From the NCBI GenBank assembly GCA_963691655.1, contig OY829329.1, forward strand, positions 59,905,408 to 59,969,407: 64,000 nucleotides of DNA, in the 5' to 3' direction. Every line of letters starts with the position of its first letter. Position 1 is the first letter of the stretch. A program made the position numbers and the translations under genes. This document shows, in pieces, positions 14,301 to 28,600 of the stretch. Source of the DNA: Toxonevra muliebris (taxonomy: Eukaryota; Arthropoda; Insecta; Diptera; Pallopteridae). The notes beneath the pieces are model-generated. The model saw only the letters and a program-made list of their open reading frames with translations. It was not told the origin of the DNA and ran no database searches.

Positions 14301-17300
14301 ACATAATTTTATTGATTACTGATTTATTTACACAGTATAATAACAGATAATTTAATATCAATTATTATTTAACTTTGAAATGATGAAATTAATTGAGTCT
14401 TCGTTTTAGTTTAAATAATTGATGTATAAAAATTATCACATACTAAATTTCAACACAGTAACTCCATAACGACGTGAGTAGTTTTGCCTCAATACTTTGA
14501 GATTCTTTGCCAAAAATATTTAAAACAAATTCCAAAGTCTTCTTTTTATCGCTAATATCTCGGTAATAATCGCTTTATATCTCCTTAACTGATTTTTGAT
14601 GTTTCCAAATTACTAGCTAAAAATGATAACTTCCTTTATTTGAGTGTAGGGTATACTAAATAGTGTGGGTGTTATAATATTTGCTTATTTCTGCACGTAC
14701 GCCATTCATTTGTGAGTGTAAAAACACAAATTAAATAATCAAACTTTTTATTTTTCTAATATTCTAAATCAGTGGTTCTCAAGTGGTGGGAGAGGTGCGG
14801 AGACATTTCAATAAACAAATATTTGCGTACTCAGTAGTGCATTGAAATCATAATATTTAGTTTTGCTAAAATATATTCTTTTTATTTTCACATTTTAAAT
14901 TTCTGACTTAAACCTCGAAAATATTTATCAAAAAAAAATTAAATCTAATGTGAAATACCTACAGTTTTTTTTGGTAAGTTTTTTGACTGCCTTTAACATA
15001 AACTTTGACATTAAGAATCACTTCAGAGAATGCATCTTGATGCGATTTATTAATTAATTGGTTAGTTTTTGCTAGCGATATTCCAACTACAACCTCACTA
15101 AAACTTCACCATCATCCTAGTTTTCCTCACGAGAAACAATTCTACTACTAGATAAGTTTACTAGTTTAGTTTATACTTAACACAGACTAACCAGAGTCTC
15201 CTCCAAAGTAGAGAGCAACTACATATTTTCCCAGGCGGGTATGATTTAATTTATAAATAAAAAACCAGTACAAAAAATGTTGTGTAAAAATCAAAGTGGG
15301 GGAGGCGCGGGCTTGGCACTAATTCAAAAAGAGGGGTGCAGGACGAAAACAGTTGAGAACCGCTGTTCTAAATAATTCAGGTTTAAGTTTCAAATTTATT
15401 TTCTTCCACTTTTATTCGGAAATTTTTTTTTTTTCAAACTTGCTTGCATTGCATTTCGTTTTATATATTTGCCTATGTTTTCTTTCTGTTTTTTTAAGCA
15501 TTGCTGTTAATTTATATCTTTTAATAATTACCCAGTCAGGCGATGCCGTCCTTGACCAATCCACTAGTCATGACTGTTTAAGCATTGGCATGCCGCATGA
15601 CTTCGTCAATAGATGAGTCAACAAAAAAAAAACTATTTAAGAATTATCTAAATGCAAATTTTTTAGTATTCAAACATTTTGTAAAGAATGAAACCTATTT
15701 GTCAGACTACTAAACAAAAGTTCCAGATTCAGTTCGGTTGGTGCTAGAAAAATTAACCATCTCGTTTTTTCGATTCAAATCTCCTGAGTCCTCTTCTCTC
15801 TTCATTCACTCCTGCTGATCTGTATTGATTCTCATACAAAAAGAGAACTCTTTTATGTGGAATCACCGATGATCGAGGTTTGGGGGAAATTACATTTATA
15901 CCATTTACAGATTGAATTATAATCTAGAAAAAAGCATCAGTTGGAAACCTGATGAAAACCTCAGGTTAAAAATTGAATTTGAAAAATGTCAATTAGAACA
16001 ACCAACCAACTGAATTCAATAAAAGTTTATTTGAATTTAGACCAGTCAAATTTAAATCTAAAACCGTCAGTTTGAATCCGAAATAGTCGAATCAAAAAGC
16101 ATCAGTTTGAATTCAAAAAACATCAGGTTGAAAATTAAATTTGGAAAATGTCAACTAGATTTTAGAGCCGGCAATTGAAATCAGAAAGCATCAAATTGAA
16201 GAAACCCCCAATTTAAATCCAAATCAACTCAAATTGAAATCAGAAAACGTCAGTTTAAATAGAAGATAGTTAAATTGAATTCAGAATTCAAATTGATTTT
16301 TGATTTCTTTAACTGAATCGTTTTAAATTAAATCTACGAATTATGTAGGTTTTTCTTTTCATTCTATAAAAAAAATAAAATAATATAGAGTTCGAATACC
16401 TACACAAGGAAGTTCAATCCTCAAGATCTTTCAGTCAATGCAATAATCATTTCGTGTCTATATGTAAAGTTTAAATATTAAAAGCTAAATATTTCACGTT
16501 TAATCTCCGACGAACGACGATGTGCAACGTCCTCTAAATTTCGGTGAATCAAATATATACAAAAAACTAAAACTTCTTTGTTTTCGTTTTTTCGCAAACC
16601 TGTTGCATAAAAACAAGAATCATCTTCAAAAGAATCAATAAATAAATTAAACAATTCATTAAAAACAAGTATACATTTAAAATCGGATGTACAAAGGTGT
16701 AGCAATATTTATAGTTTGAAAAACTTATGTTTAACTTCTTCGATGTCCAAGGGCACATATTTTTTACAAGTTTTTTTTTTTTTAATTTTTGAATTTATTT
16801 TAGTTAATTTTCTTAAATTCAAATGGAATTAAGAGAAAACATAATTCTTATTTAGTTTCCTTATTTAACTAGAAAAATAATCACAATAAATAAAAAAAAT
16901 AAATACCCTTATTATGGACTGCGTTCGATGTTCGACTCTAGTCGAATGGCCTGATCGAACGAATTTGATTTTGGTATTATGACGTGCTTTCGACAGAGAA
17001 TAGCGCTATTGTGAATTTCGCTCATTTTGACTTGTTCACGATAGTATATTTCTATCAGCTGATCGCCATTTTGAAAAATAAATACGATTAGTTTAACAAT
17101 GAAGTGGAAAAAAAAGAACAAAATAGTTGACTATAAAGGGATTATGGTTCAACGATTCATCGGAAGAGGATGAGAGGTTGGTGGAACTGGCCAGAAGTAG
17201 AAAACGGTTAAGTGCAGCCTTTCGAAGAAGCTTTGCCATCTATAAAATTTCTGTACAGATTTCTACAGAACTTGCGACTGTCCAAGGAAACGTTTGTGTA

Positions 17301-20300
17301 CTTGATGACCATTACAGATGAACTGCTGAAGCAATGCACATGAGCAAGATCAATTTCAAACATATTAAAATTGGCAACAGTTCTGCGATTGAGGAAATAT
17401 CCTTTGCAATCAAAGGATTTGCTAACTGCAATTTGTTGCTCACCACTTTAGACCTGCATAAAATTACAAAAACCATTTAAAATTAGTTTTTAGACATCAA
17501 AAAGCCAAAAAAAAAATAGATTGCAAAATACTTACATTTTTAACAATTATTACTCATCATGCACGTATCGAAAGCAAAATTGTGTTGGACAAAAAATTCG
17601 ATGCGCAACGAAAATTTCGACAGGGTTGCACTGCTCATAAGAAGAATTTCGCTGGTTATCGAAAATCGAACGTCGAAAGCAGCTCATAATAAGGGCCAAA
17701 GTGTACTTTTTTTTAGCGAAGAGGGTAAATATTAATTCCATTGAATTTGAATACTTAAAATATTAAAAATAAAAAAGAGAAATTTTTTGTATTTGATTAT
17801 AAGAACAAACATTAGTACATATAAAGCAAAAAATAAATAAAAATAATTAATGCGATATACTATTACTTTACTTTAATATCAAACGTTCATTCATTCATTC
17901 ACTGAATTAATTACCTACATATCCGTATGTACTAAATGCAAAACAGAGGCACAAGCACAGAAAATGTGTGATTCTTCAGCTGCTCAATGTTCAAGTTCAG
18001 TATGCCGGTAAAATACATATATTTTTATTTTATTAGCATTTCGCTTTGTTTAATAACAACAAAAATTACGTAATATATGTACATATATATCTCAATTTTA
18101 TTTCCCATGCTTATGCGTATTTTCTTCGTGTTTTTGTGTGTTTATGTTGCTTTTTTAAACACCCCTTTAGAAGAATTTTCCCTACCAGCAATGACCACTT
18201 GGAATTAAAATTTGTAGTGTTAAAAAGCCGTGATTTTTTATATTTACTATTTTAGCGTCGCAAAATCTATGCATAAAATTTCGTTTAGAATATATGAGTA
18301 AATATTTATGTATGTAGGTAGAAATCATCACAGCAAAAATAATTTCCCTCAACAACACGAGCGCACAGCGTGTACATCGCTTTGAAAAGCTACAAAAAAA
18401 AAAAAAAAAACGAAGAAGAAAAATAGTTAAGCACATACATATTTGGAGCTTAATAATAAAGAACTTCGGACCATGTTTTTGTTTTACTTTGAATTTACTG
18501 TTTACTGACATGACTCACATCCACACATATGATACAATAATACAAGTATTTAAGTGACTGGCAATGAGTGGCATACTTTTTTTTGTTGTATTCTAGCTCA
18601 TTATTATTAAACTTAAATATTATTTCTATAATAAGTGCTTAGTGGGCACAGCACAGTTATAGGGTACGCTACAATCACTGGGAATTGCATATTTCGAGCG
18701 ACAAAGTAGATTTATACTCTGAAATATTTCACACTGTTAATATTAAGTTAGTCTAAGAAGTATCTATTCTTCTTAGAAAGATAGATTTTTAGCTATAAGC
18801 ATTAAAAATACTCTGTGCCAAACTAAGCCGAAGATTTTCTCCCTTTTCTTCTTTTGCAGCCCCATGCCTTGTCATGGGCCTAGGTTCAGCTTTTCGTATG
18901 TATTTATATGGTACGAATAATATTTGCTGTTTCTCCAATATTTCAAGAAGTATTTCTTTCTGAATTTTTTTCAAGGCGTATTTCTGTCTAAATTTGTTTT
19001 AACTCTTACTGACTCTTCAAGCTTACGCTTTTGAATTAATTTTAATTATTTTGAATTCAATCTCTCATGATTGTACGCGCACGGATCAGACGATTCGACC
19101 CCAAGAAAGCTTAAACATAATCGATGAACTGCCACATCTACGTACATATTATATAATAAAACTTCAAAAGCTTAATCCTAATTTCAGATATATTCAGTGT
19201 GTTTTTTTTTTGTATAGTCTTTGAGCATTCAAGGGAGAAATAAATCCGAACCCATTACTTCAGTCTTTATTGGTTTTTGAAGTATCGAAGAAACTTTTTA
19301 TATTTTTCGACATAATATACACACATTAGGGTTGGGAAATAGGTTTGGTTAAATGGCATCGAATTTTGTAAGAAAATTTATTTTTCCCCCGAAACATAGA
19401 TTTTCATATAAAATATGTTTATTAAATTTAACAGTAAATTGTTTTTATTCAAATAAACAGTATGCGCATGACAATATCTGTTAATAGTACTGTACAACGG
19501 CCAAAAAAGCTCAAGAGTTTCGAAAGTTGATCTTATATAATTCAAGTACGCTGAACATAATGGCGTTTTTAGTTTTTCTCTATCACGGTTTAAAAAAGAT
19601 CATATATGCATAGAAACGCTGCACAATGGAATTGACCAAAAAGAAAAGCTTAAGATTTTTGAAAGTGGATCTTATATAATTCAAATGTGATGATGGCGTT
19701 TTCAGTTTTTCTCTATATCGTCTAATTTTTTTTATAATGGGTTAAAAAACAAACGTCCATAAAAGAATTGTTTCTATATTTTTAAACAAAATAAAAATCT
19801 ACAAACAATATTTTTTATGTACGATTTTTTCTTTTTTCAACCCGTTTATAAAATAATTGGAGGAAAGAGAGAAAAACTGAGAACGGCATTATGTTCATCG
19901 TACTCAAATTATATAACTAACCACTTTCAAAACTCTTGAGCTTTTCTTTTTGGTCGATTCCGTTGAGTAATGATTACACTATCCAACACTGGTTTTTACC
20001 CATCTCCAAATTAAATGGTACTTAATGTCTTTTGATCCGAAATATCCCATTGCTGAATTTTATATGAATCGATAGCGTAATTAATGAAATCGTTGTTTTT
20101 TGTTTCTTGCTCCGAGACTAGAGTTCAGAAACCGATTGCTGAGCACTTAAATTTTGCGCAAGAGTTCACACTATCGATTAATATATAATTCAGCGTTTTC
20201 AGCACGTAATTAAGACCAAAAAATAGAAAATTCGAAAAAAGAGTTTGTTTGGTCAGAATTTCAACTTCGAATCTCTATAACTTTTGACTAAAATCAAATA

Positions 20301-23300
20301 AACTCTTAAATTAAAGATAATTTAATTGCCTTTTTGGAGAGATATAGATGCTTTCCTTTTCATTTCGAAAAAATGGTAATTTTGATAAAAATGTCGACCC
20401 ATGTCTGGGAAATCAAAAAATTGCCTATATCTCAAAAGCGTGAGTTGCTACGACAAAACTGACGGCAGATTCGGATTTAGCGGACCAAAAGACATTATGA
20501 ACCATCAACTTTGGAGATGGGTTTTGTCATTTTATCATTTTGTTGTATAGTGTTATAATTAATTGAATTGTGATTTTCTAAAAGAAGCATATTATATGAA
20601 ATACAGCTATTTTGTTGTATTTCCATGAGCGTAGAAAGGTACTGAATAGGTCACGGTAGTACTACGGTCCTTTTTAAAACCAAAAGGTACAGAAAAAAAG
20701 TACAAAAAACATGCATTTCCCAACACTAACACACATCGACGTCAAAGTTTCAGAAGTTAGAATCATTCTTGATAAGTGAAAATTTCATTACGCTTCTCCT
20801 TTATCACTGCCTATTTTAAAACTGTTCGAGGGCTGACAGATTTCTTCTATTCTACAACTGATTTACTTAGATCACATGGTTTCAGAAATTCTAGTGGTCC
20901 TCATGTAATCTTGCATATGCCTCGTATACCCCGCTAACAATTATGGTGTTATGTAAGTGTTATGTTAAGATATCTAGAAATGAACTGACTGCGCTTGACT
21001 TTTTCTGAGCGTCTTTGCTTAGTGTCCTGTTATGCCCGTCTGCATAACATCGCCCTTACCTATGTCTGTTGTATCTGCTATTCATATGCCTTGATCTTTT
21101 GTGACTGCTTCATATTGTTTCCGACGGTCTCTGCTTGCCTCCGACTCTTTGATTGCGCTTTATAAGCTCGGATAATTTTTGATGCCTGTTATTGTTCTCG
21201 ACGGCATTTATTGTCTATGCTCTAAAGCTACTAGCCTTAAAATATATATGTAGCTATTCAAATTTCTATATAGTCTGTGTATACCAACCATAATACATTT
21301 GGTTTTACCAACCTTCTTTCTTTTTCCTACCCATTTTTGTTTTGCACCTATTTTCTTCATACGTATACACACTTTTTTCATTTTTTGTCATTTCCTTTTT
21401 GTTTATTTCATTTTGATGTTATTATTATTATTATTATTTTTGGTGTTTTTTTTTTGTTTTGGTAACTAATATCTCGACGTGTGTTACCAAAGTTCAACTC
21501 GTCTTCAGAGACGAAGAAGAAGAAAAATAAAAAAAGTAATCGCAGTTGTTTTATTATTTCGCTTTTTAAACATTTGTGGAAGTTTCTAGTAGAGAAGTGA
21601 GCTTGGCAAACAAAAAAAAAAAAAAAAAAACAAAACTCAGACGTTAAGGTTTTTTTTATTCCAAACTTTTTTTTTTTTTGTTTCAAGTGTTATCATTTTT
21701 TATGATAAGTTATTGACATTTCTGTTGTTGCTATTTAACTTTAGTTAGTGACTAGTCTGATAATGACAAATATACAAAATAATTAATAGAATTTATTTCA
21801 GATAAGATTAAGTGAGCATTGTCAAGGCCCTATGGTCATAAATTAAAAGTGATAAATAATTTGCACCTGAAAGTTTCCGATAAAGTAACCTTTTCCGGAA
21901 TGATATAACATTTAAGTTGGCATTAACTAATTCTAAGACTTTTTGCGTTTCTTATTGCAAAATGGTTTATCATATAGACCATTAGGAAAAGTTGTTTAAA
22001 CAATGAATCCGAATTCAGCGAATTCTATTTTTTTTTTTTTAATTTTTCTTTCTAAATATTTATTACTGTAGCTTTATGATTTTTACTTTTTCTCTCTTCG
22101 CAATTAAGTTTAACGTTTGTTCTTTGCAAATAACTAACTAAATTATTAGTGAATGTTTTTTCTTCTCCTGTAGTTTATTATTTGCATTTATCTTTTTTAG
22201 CAACCTAATTAACTGTGCTATTGTTGTTGTCACTCACATTTATCACCATCTCTACCATCATTTCCTTAACCTAATTTCACATTTCCATATAAATACACTA
22301 CGTTTCATTTATTTAGCATCAGCATTTCAGGCGATTGTATAGTATTCAACAGTTGGAATAGCTTTGCCATGAAAGAATGAAACCGGCTTCTGACCACTTT
22401 CAAATATCCATGTCTATCTTTGTCTGCCTCTTCTCGACGAACATGTATTGCTTCTGATTCTGATTGATATTGCTTTCGATAGCTTTTGATTTTCCCATAT
22501 GTTTTAATTGCACTTCATAGGTTTTGATCTTCTCTGACTGCCTTTTTTTTCTTTCAAGGGCATTTTATCAGTTCTGATTGATTCCGATTGATTGATTGAT
22601 TTGATAGATAGCTTTACTGTTTCTAAGGACTATTATATTCGTTTTATTGGTTTTTGTTGCCTCTGAATTGCTTCGATTATGTCGAGTTGTCCTTCATAGG
22701 ATCTGGCTTTTTCGGACTGCCTCTTTGTACTTTAAAGTTCCTTTTACTAGCTCATACTGCGTTGGACAGTCTTTGAACAAACTCGAAATGTATCGAAATT
22801 ACCTTTGATTGCCTCCAAACTATAATTTAAAGCTTTAGATTGTCTGCTTCGTTTTTGTTTTGAGGTTACATATTGGTTCTGATTGCGTTTAACTGCCTTT
22901 GAATACCTGAGGCTCTTTTGACTATTTTCTTTTCTGATTTTCTCAGATTGTCATTGTTAGCCTTATGCTTGGACGATGAGTTCAACTGCTTTTTCATACA
23001 CACATTCCAACACGTTATACAATGAGTTGTACAATTTCATTATTTCTTTGTTCTTCGTGTTGCAAACAACCTAGTGGGAAAATGTATGAATTGAATGGGA
23101 TTAGAAGGCAACTCAATATCATGGAGAAATTTTCGAGGGTCGAAATGGCATAACCTGAACTCACAAATTTTATCCGCCTCAGCACTACTTCTTCTTTCGC
23201 TTTCATCTTTTTTCTTTAATTCTCTTCTACACGTTGTTTTATTATTTTCTATTAATGACATTTTGTCACTCATTTGTATCAAAACAATCAAAATTTATGA

Positions 23301-25653
23301 AACAAAGAAACTAAAACGATTGAAGTTGTACAACTTCGCTACAAACTATACAACTCGTTGTACAATTGTTAACTCCGCCCACCAAAAATTAAAATATTTT
23401 GATTCTCAACCAACCGTTGGACCAACTTGAAAATCGATCGTACAACTATACTACACACTATACAACGAGTTGTACAACCATGTATCGTGTGTAGCCTGCA
23501 TTAGACTGCCTTTTATTGCTTCTATCAAGTGCTTATTATCTCTTTATGCTATGCTTAATACATCACATTATTTATGATTGCCTTCACAGGCTCTGTGCTC
23601 CTTTGTTCCTCTGCCTGTTATAGCCTTCCAATTGTTTCCTCTTGTCTCTGACTGCCTATTACTATTACCTTTGTAGGTCTCGCTCTGAATGACTTATATT
23701 TTTATTAAATGTATCAATTTTTATAAAAATCGGTGAAGGTTTGAAAACATTTCTCATTGATTTTAAATAAAAGTTTCTAATATGAACATTCTAAAAATGT
23801 GGCTTTGAATATCTCCAAAGTTACCTTCACTAAGATAGATTCGTACAAGGCTATGATTAAAAAAAAACGCTTTTCAGAGTTTTCTTTCAGACTAGTTAAA
23901 CCGTTAAATCAGTCGCCGACTAGTTTAGACGTAACGAAAAAACAAGTTCTGAGCGTTTTATTTTCAAATCAAAAAAGCCACTCTTTTAACGGAATTTTCT
24001 TCTATTTGTAAACTTAACCCGATATTAGCTAATTCAAGTTAAGTTGTCGAACGAAATATGGTGCGAAATATCGATGTTTTCAAATCGTTGTAAATGAAAA
24101 GCTTTTCAATTTTTTTATTCGAGGTTTTTTGCAAGTTTTTCTACAGGTTTTGAACAATAATTTTCGTTTTTAATGTTAAAAATATCTTTGTTAATAATGG
24201 TTCATTCGACGCCTCGAACTTGAGCCTGCCGAAAATAGTTGCTCCATGGTGGACCTGATGTCTCCGGTTTAAATATTCTGAAACACAAATATAACCCATT
24301 TTGTAATCGTGAGACTTCCTGCTATCGACTCATCTAGGGAATAAGAAAAAAAAATTTCTTCAATTTAAATGAGACGTTTGAAAAAAATGACGAGTTTTTG
24401 ACCTGTTTTTGTTTATATTTTGCATTAAAAACTTTAGCTAAACAAATGCTTTCGACATAATCCTAGATAAGGCCATATTTATACATTTGCTTAGTAGCCT
24501 TGTAAAATTTCAAGTCAATTAGACAAGTGGTTTTTTGTGAATCGTGTCCACCGTCCCGAAAAAAATGGTTTCGAGAAAAACGAGTTTAAAGATTTACACA
24601 CATGGTAGTTACAAATGGTGTAACTTACGGTTAATCAGCGATTCCAGGACCATACATTGCCCCCTCTTCTTTCTCATAAAACTCGTTGTCTACATCAAAA
24701 ATATTAAATAAAAAAAAACTAAATTGTGTATTAACGAACACAAGGCTGAAGTGAAACTTCTTGTGAACTAAACGAAACACAAGCAAATGAAATTTTTCAA
24801 TCGCTAAAGTTTTTACTTCATTGGCTTGTGTTTTTTAATTTCATTTGGTTGTTTCGTTTAGTTCACAAGAAATTTCACTTCTGCCTTGTATTCGTTAATA
24901 CACAAAAAATTGCAACTCTGTACCGGTAATGTCGATGACAATTGTAGCGAACTCTTTTTTGTGTGCGACATCTTCATGAAATTCCTTGGACATTTGCGCC
25001 ATCTGTGTGTGAAATGTATAACTGTCATAAACTTTAAGATGGCGATGCTACACATTGTTCTTTCTGCCATAGGCGTGTGTGTGTGTGTAATTAACATGTT
25101 ATGTTGAATTAAAACTATTTATGAATCGTTTATTATATAGTTTGCTCGTAAATTCAGTTACGGAATATTGATATTTAGCCCCTCATGCACATTGCTCGAC
25201 AAAATTATGTCGCATTGCAAACTTATGCGCTGACGTCACACCCGGTTGGTTTTACTCTAGGACAAGAGGAAAGAAGTTTCACTTCAAAAAACGATTTTTC
25301 GGACCATCTCGGGTAGAATACCCCCTTAATATGGGGATTTGATGCACTGAACATCGGTTATGGTTAAGTATTCGGTTCAGACATACTCTGATTGGTTAAA
25401 GTCGTTTATTTGTATGTGATTTATTAAATGGGATTACAACAATAAAATAAAGCTTAAGCCTTTAATAATGGCTAGTGATTTTATACAAATCAAAGGAAAT
25501 AAAATTTTGTCTAAAAATACTAACCATATTTAAATTAAATGCAGTGTAATCACGAATTGCGTGTGTTTGAACAATTTCCTTTAATGTTTTTGGCACGTAG
25601 TCAAAAAGTATAAAAAGGTTTCATGTAGGTATACATAAATACATACAAACATG

Positions 25654-25684
<31 letters not shown>

Positions 25685-28600
25685 TTATGTAGGTATTTGT
25701 GAGTGGGTGTGCTCTCCTTTATATGTAAATATGTATGCTTATTGATTTGTGATGTATCTACCTACTGCGTAGAAGCTCGTTTTGTTCTATACTCTTGCAT
25801 TATTAGAGGCCTGTGCCGCTTGAAAATTTTTATCAATTATGAAAATTAGATTCCTGTCTGTGTTGTTAATGAAATGAAAATTTCAATGATACTTAAATGA
25901 TGTCAAACTTCAAGCTTGGTTGAATTTTGAAGTGATTTTTAACATGTCATATTGCAAATGATATACCATACAAATTTAATAGAATTAAAAAATTATGCAT
26001 ATACACACCTGCTCAAAATAATAGTTACACATTAGAATTCTAACTTCAACAATACAGAAAATTATTTTTATTTAACATTTTCAAAACAAAACAAACCCAC
26101 ATTATTTCTTTGATTTTATACATATAAAAAAAAAAATAATTTCTTTAAAATATAGTGTAAAGTACAAAAGTTGAGATCGATAAATATTTATTTTGCCTAA
26201 ATCAGTCTGCTCATAAAAATAGGTACACTTATGCTTTATAGAAAAGTACAAAAAAATTAACAACGGTAAGAATAGTTTTGTATATATTTTTAATTATTTA
26301 TCTAATAACCTGTATATACACCCCCATGTTGGACTACTTTCACGATTCTTTTCGGCATGCTGTTGATTAAAGTCTGACAGGATTGCTTGAGTATGTCGTA
26401 CCACATTTCTCGAACAAATTGTCACAACTGCTCCTTGTTTTGAAAAAGTTTGCTTGGACAAACTGTGTTTCAACTCTCCCCACAGGTTTTCTATCGATTT
26501 GAAGTCCGGGAACTCAACAACAAATCGGCTTAATGGTCCTCAAAGTGTTTTTTTTTTTTACCAGCATGGGATGTGCTTTGGGTCGTTATATTGCTAAAGG
26601 ACTCAATGCAAAGGCATGTTTTTCTCAGAATAAGGTAGCATCACATTTTCCAATTATTCCTTGTATTCGGCGACAGTTATTTTATTTGTTTTCAGGTATA
26701 TAGGACATATCCATGAAAGGTAACACCCCACACCGTAATACTTCTACCTCCATGCTTCATTGTTTTTTTTTTTTTTTTGTTAAACAAACATGAAACATCT
26801 TTGCCTTTGAGGCGTCGAACATTTATTTCTTCATCGCTTCCAAAGAGATTTACCTTAGTTTCATCACACCATAAAATATTTCTTCATTGTTTTTTGCTTT
26901 CAGGTCCTTACCAATTTTCGTGGTCCTTTTTTTTATAATTTAGCCTCATATACAATACTTTTTTTTTGCGTTAAGGGAACTTTTTTGGCTATTCATCCTG
27001 GTGGGTTGACTTTTTAAAGCCGTCACCAAATTATTTCAGCACTAACCTCGTTTCCAATTTTTACTGCAATCGCCTTTAATGATTTAAATGGGTCCTTTCT
27101 GCATTAGGTGACTATATGTCGATCAAGCGTTGTGTTCGTTTTTGAAGGCCTACCTTCGATTTTCTCTTTTTTTTTATCACATTTTTGACAAAATTATGGG
27201 ATATGTTAGTAAGTTCACCCATGCACCGAAGAAATTTCCCATATTTTCTCAAGTTGGAAACCGATCGGGGATTTTTCGTCGGTACGATGTGATTTACGAC
27301 CCATTTGAATAAGAACTTCCATTATCAATTCATGTCGTTTATTAAAATGTATTAAATTACACTTGTAGGTGTAACTATTATTTTGAGCAAGCCAATTTGT
27401 AGTTCATTCTCAGAAAGTTCAAGTAAATCATATATTGAGGATTTACACTTTCTTTTTTGTTGACAACAGCGTTGCTAGCGTTATGCTGTTTATATTTTTT
27501 CCACAATTTACCGTTTAAATTTCCAAACAAGTTGTGTAGAGGAGTTAAAATGAATAGTTATGAAGTGTAACTATTATTTTGAACAGTTGTGTATATATGT
27601 ATATACATACTAAATCTTCACTTTCAATATACATTACACTGGTATATACATATATATATATGTATGTGCTGATATTGCATGACAACAAATAAAATAAATG
27701 TGTGGTTATGTATGTTTGTATATATTAAAATTTCAATTATAGTTTAAAAAAATACATGCTCGTATATCGTAATCTGTGCATATTCCGACTCACTCACGTT
27801 TTTGCAACGCCTGACGACCTCATCAATTGATTCAATTTACTTTCATCTGAATATGTGGAGAACGTTTGTTAGTTTGGAATATGCGATGCTGATGATGGTT
27901 GTAGTATGTACAAGAGAATCAATTTGATTTAGCGAATTTCTATAGAACTTTATACACTAAATGCTGATAATAATGTTAGAGAATTATTTTATTTTCATGA
28001 ATATATTATTTATTATTTGTCATGTGAGTGAAACATGTCACAACATATTTTCTTAATTGTGAGACTCTTGACTCTTGGTGGAGTGGAATACGCATTAGCG
28101 TTAAATTTACACTATACTCAAACACTAACCCCTACTGTAGTTTATATGAAACGTTTATTCACTAAAATTTTGACTGACCCTGTAGATTTGGTAAAAATTA
28201 TACGCAAAATTTGCATCAATCATTATAATCAAGTGTTTCCGTCTATAATATATTGGTTATAAATAATTTTAAATCTCTCTTTGAACATTTGAGAAAACTT
28301 TAAACCGATGTTGCAATGAACTTCCCACGGTGCTCTAAATTTCTCTTAATTTAAACGAGCAGGAGATTCAATGTACTTAAAAGTGAGAATAGTTCAATTT
28401 GATTGTCTCATAATACCATCTTGATCAAAAAGTTCCCGGAATAACCCCCGTGTGGCGCTCCCATCGTTCCGATTTGAGTTATATTTTTTTTGTTAAATTG
28501 GTACATCTGTTGTTGATATTCCTTCTAAAACTTAGCGTCATAGCTTGACATTTGCAAAAGTTACGTAGCCAAGAGTACATCTATCTCTGTGTGTGTTAGC

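Noticed and set aside
18182..18511. 109-codon minus-strand frame
   Set aside because: Contains a homopolymer-encoded Phe run and low-complexity sequence; no domain or neighbouring exons.
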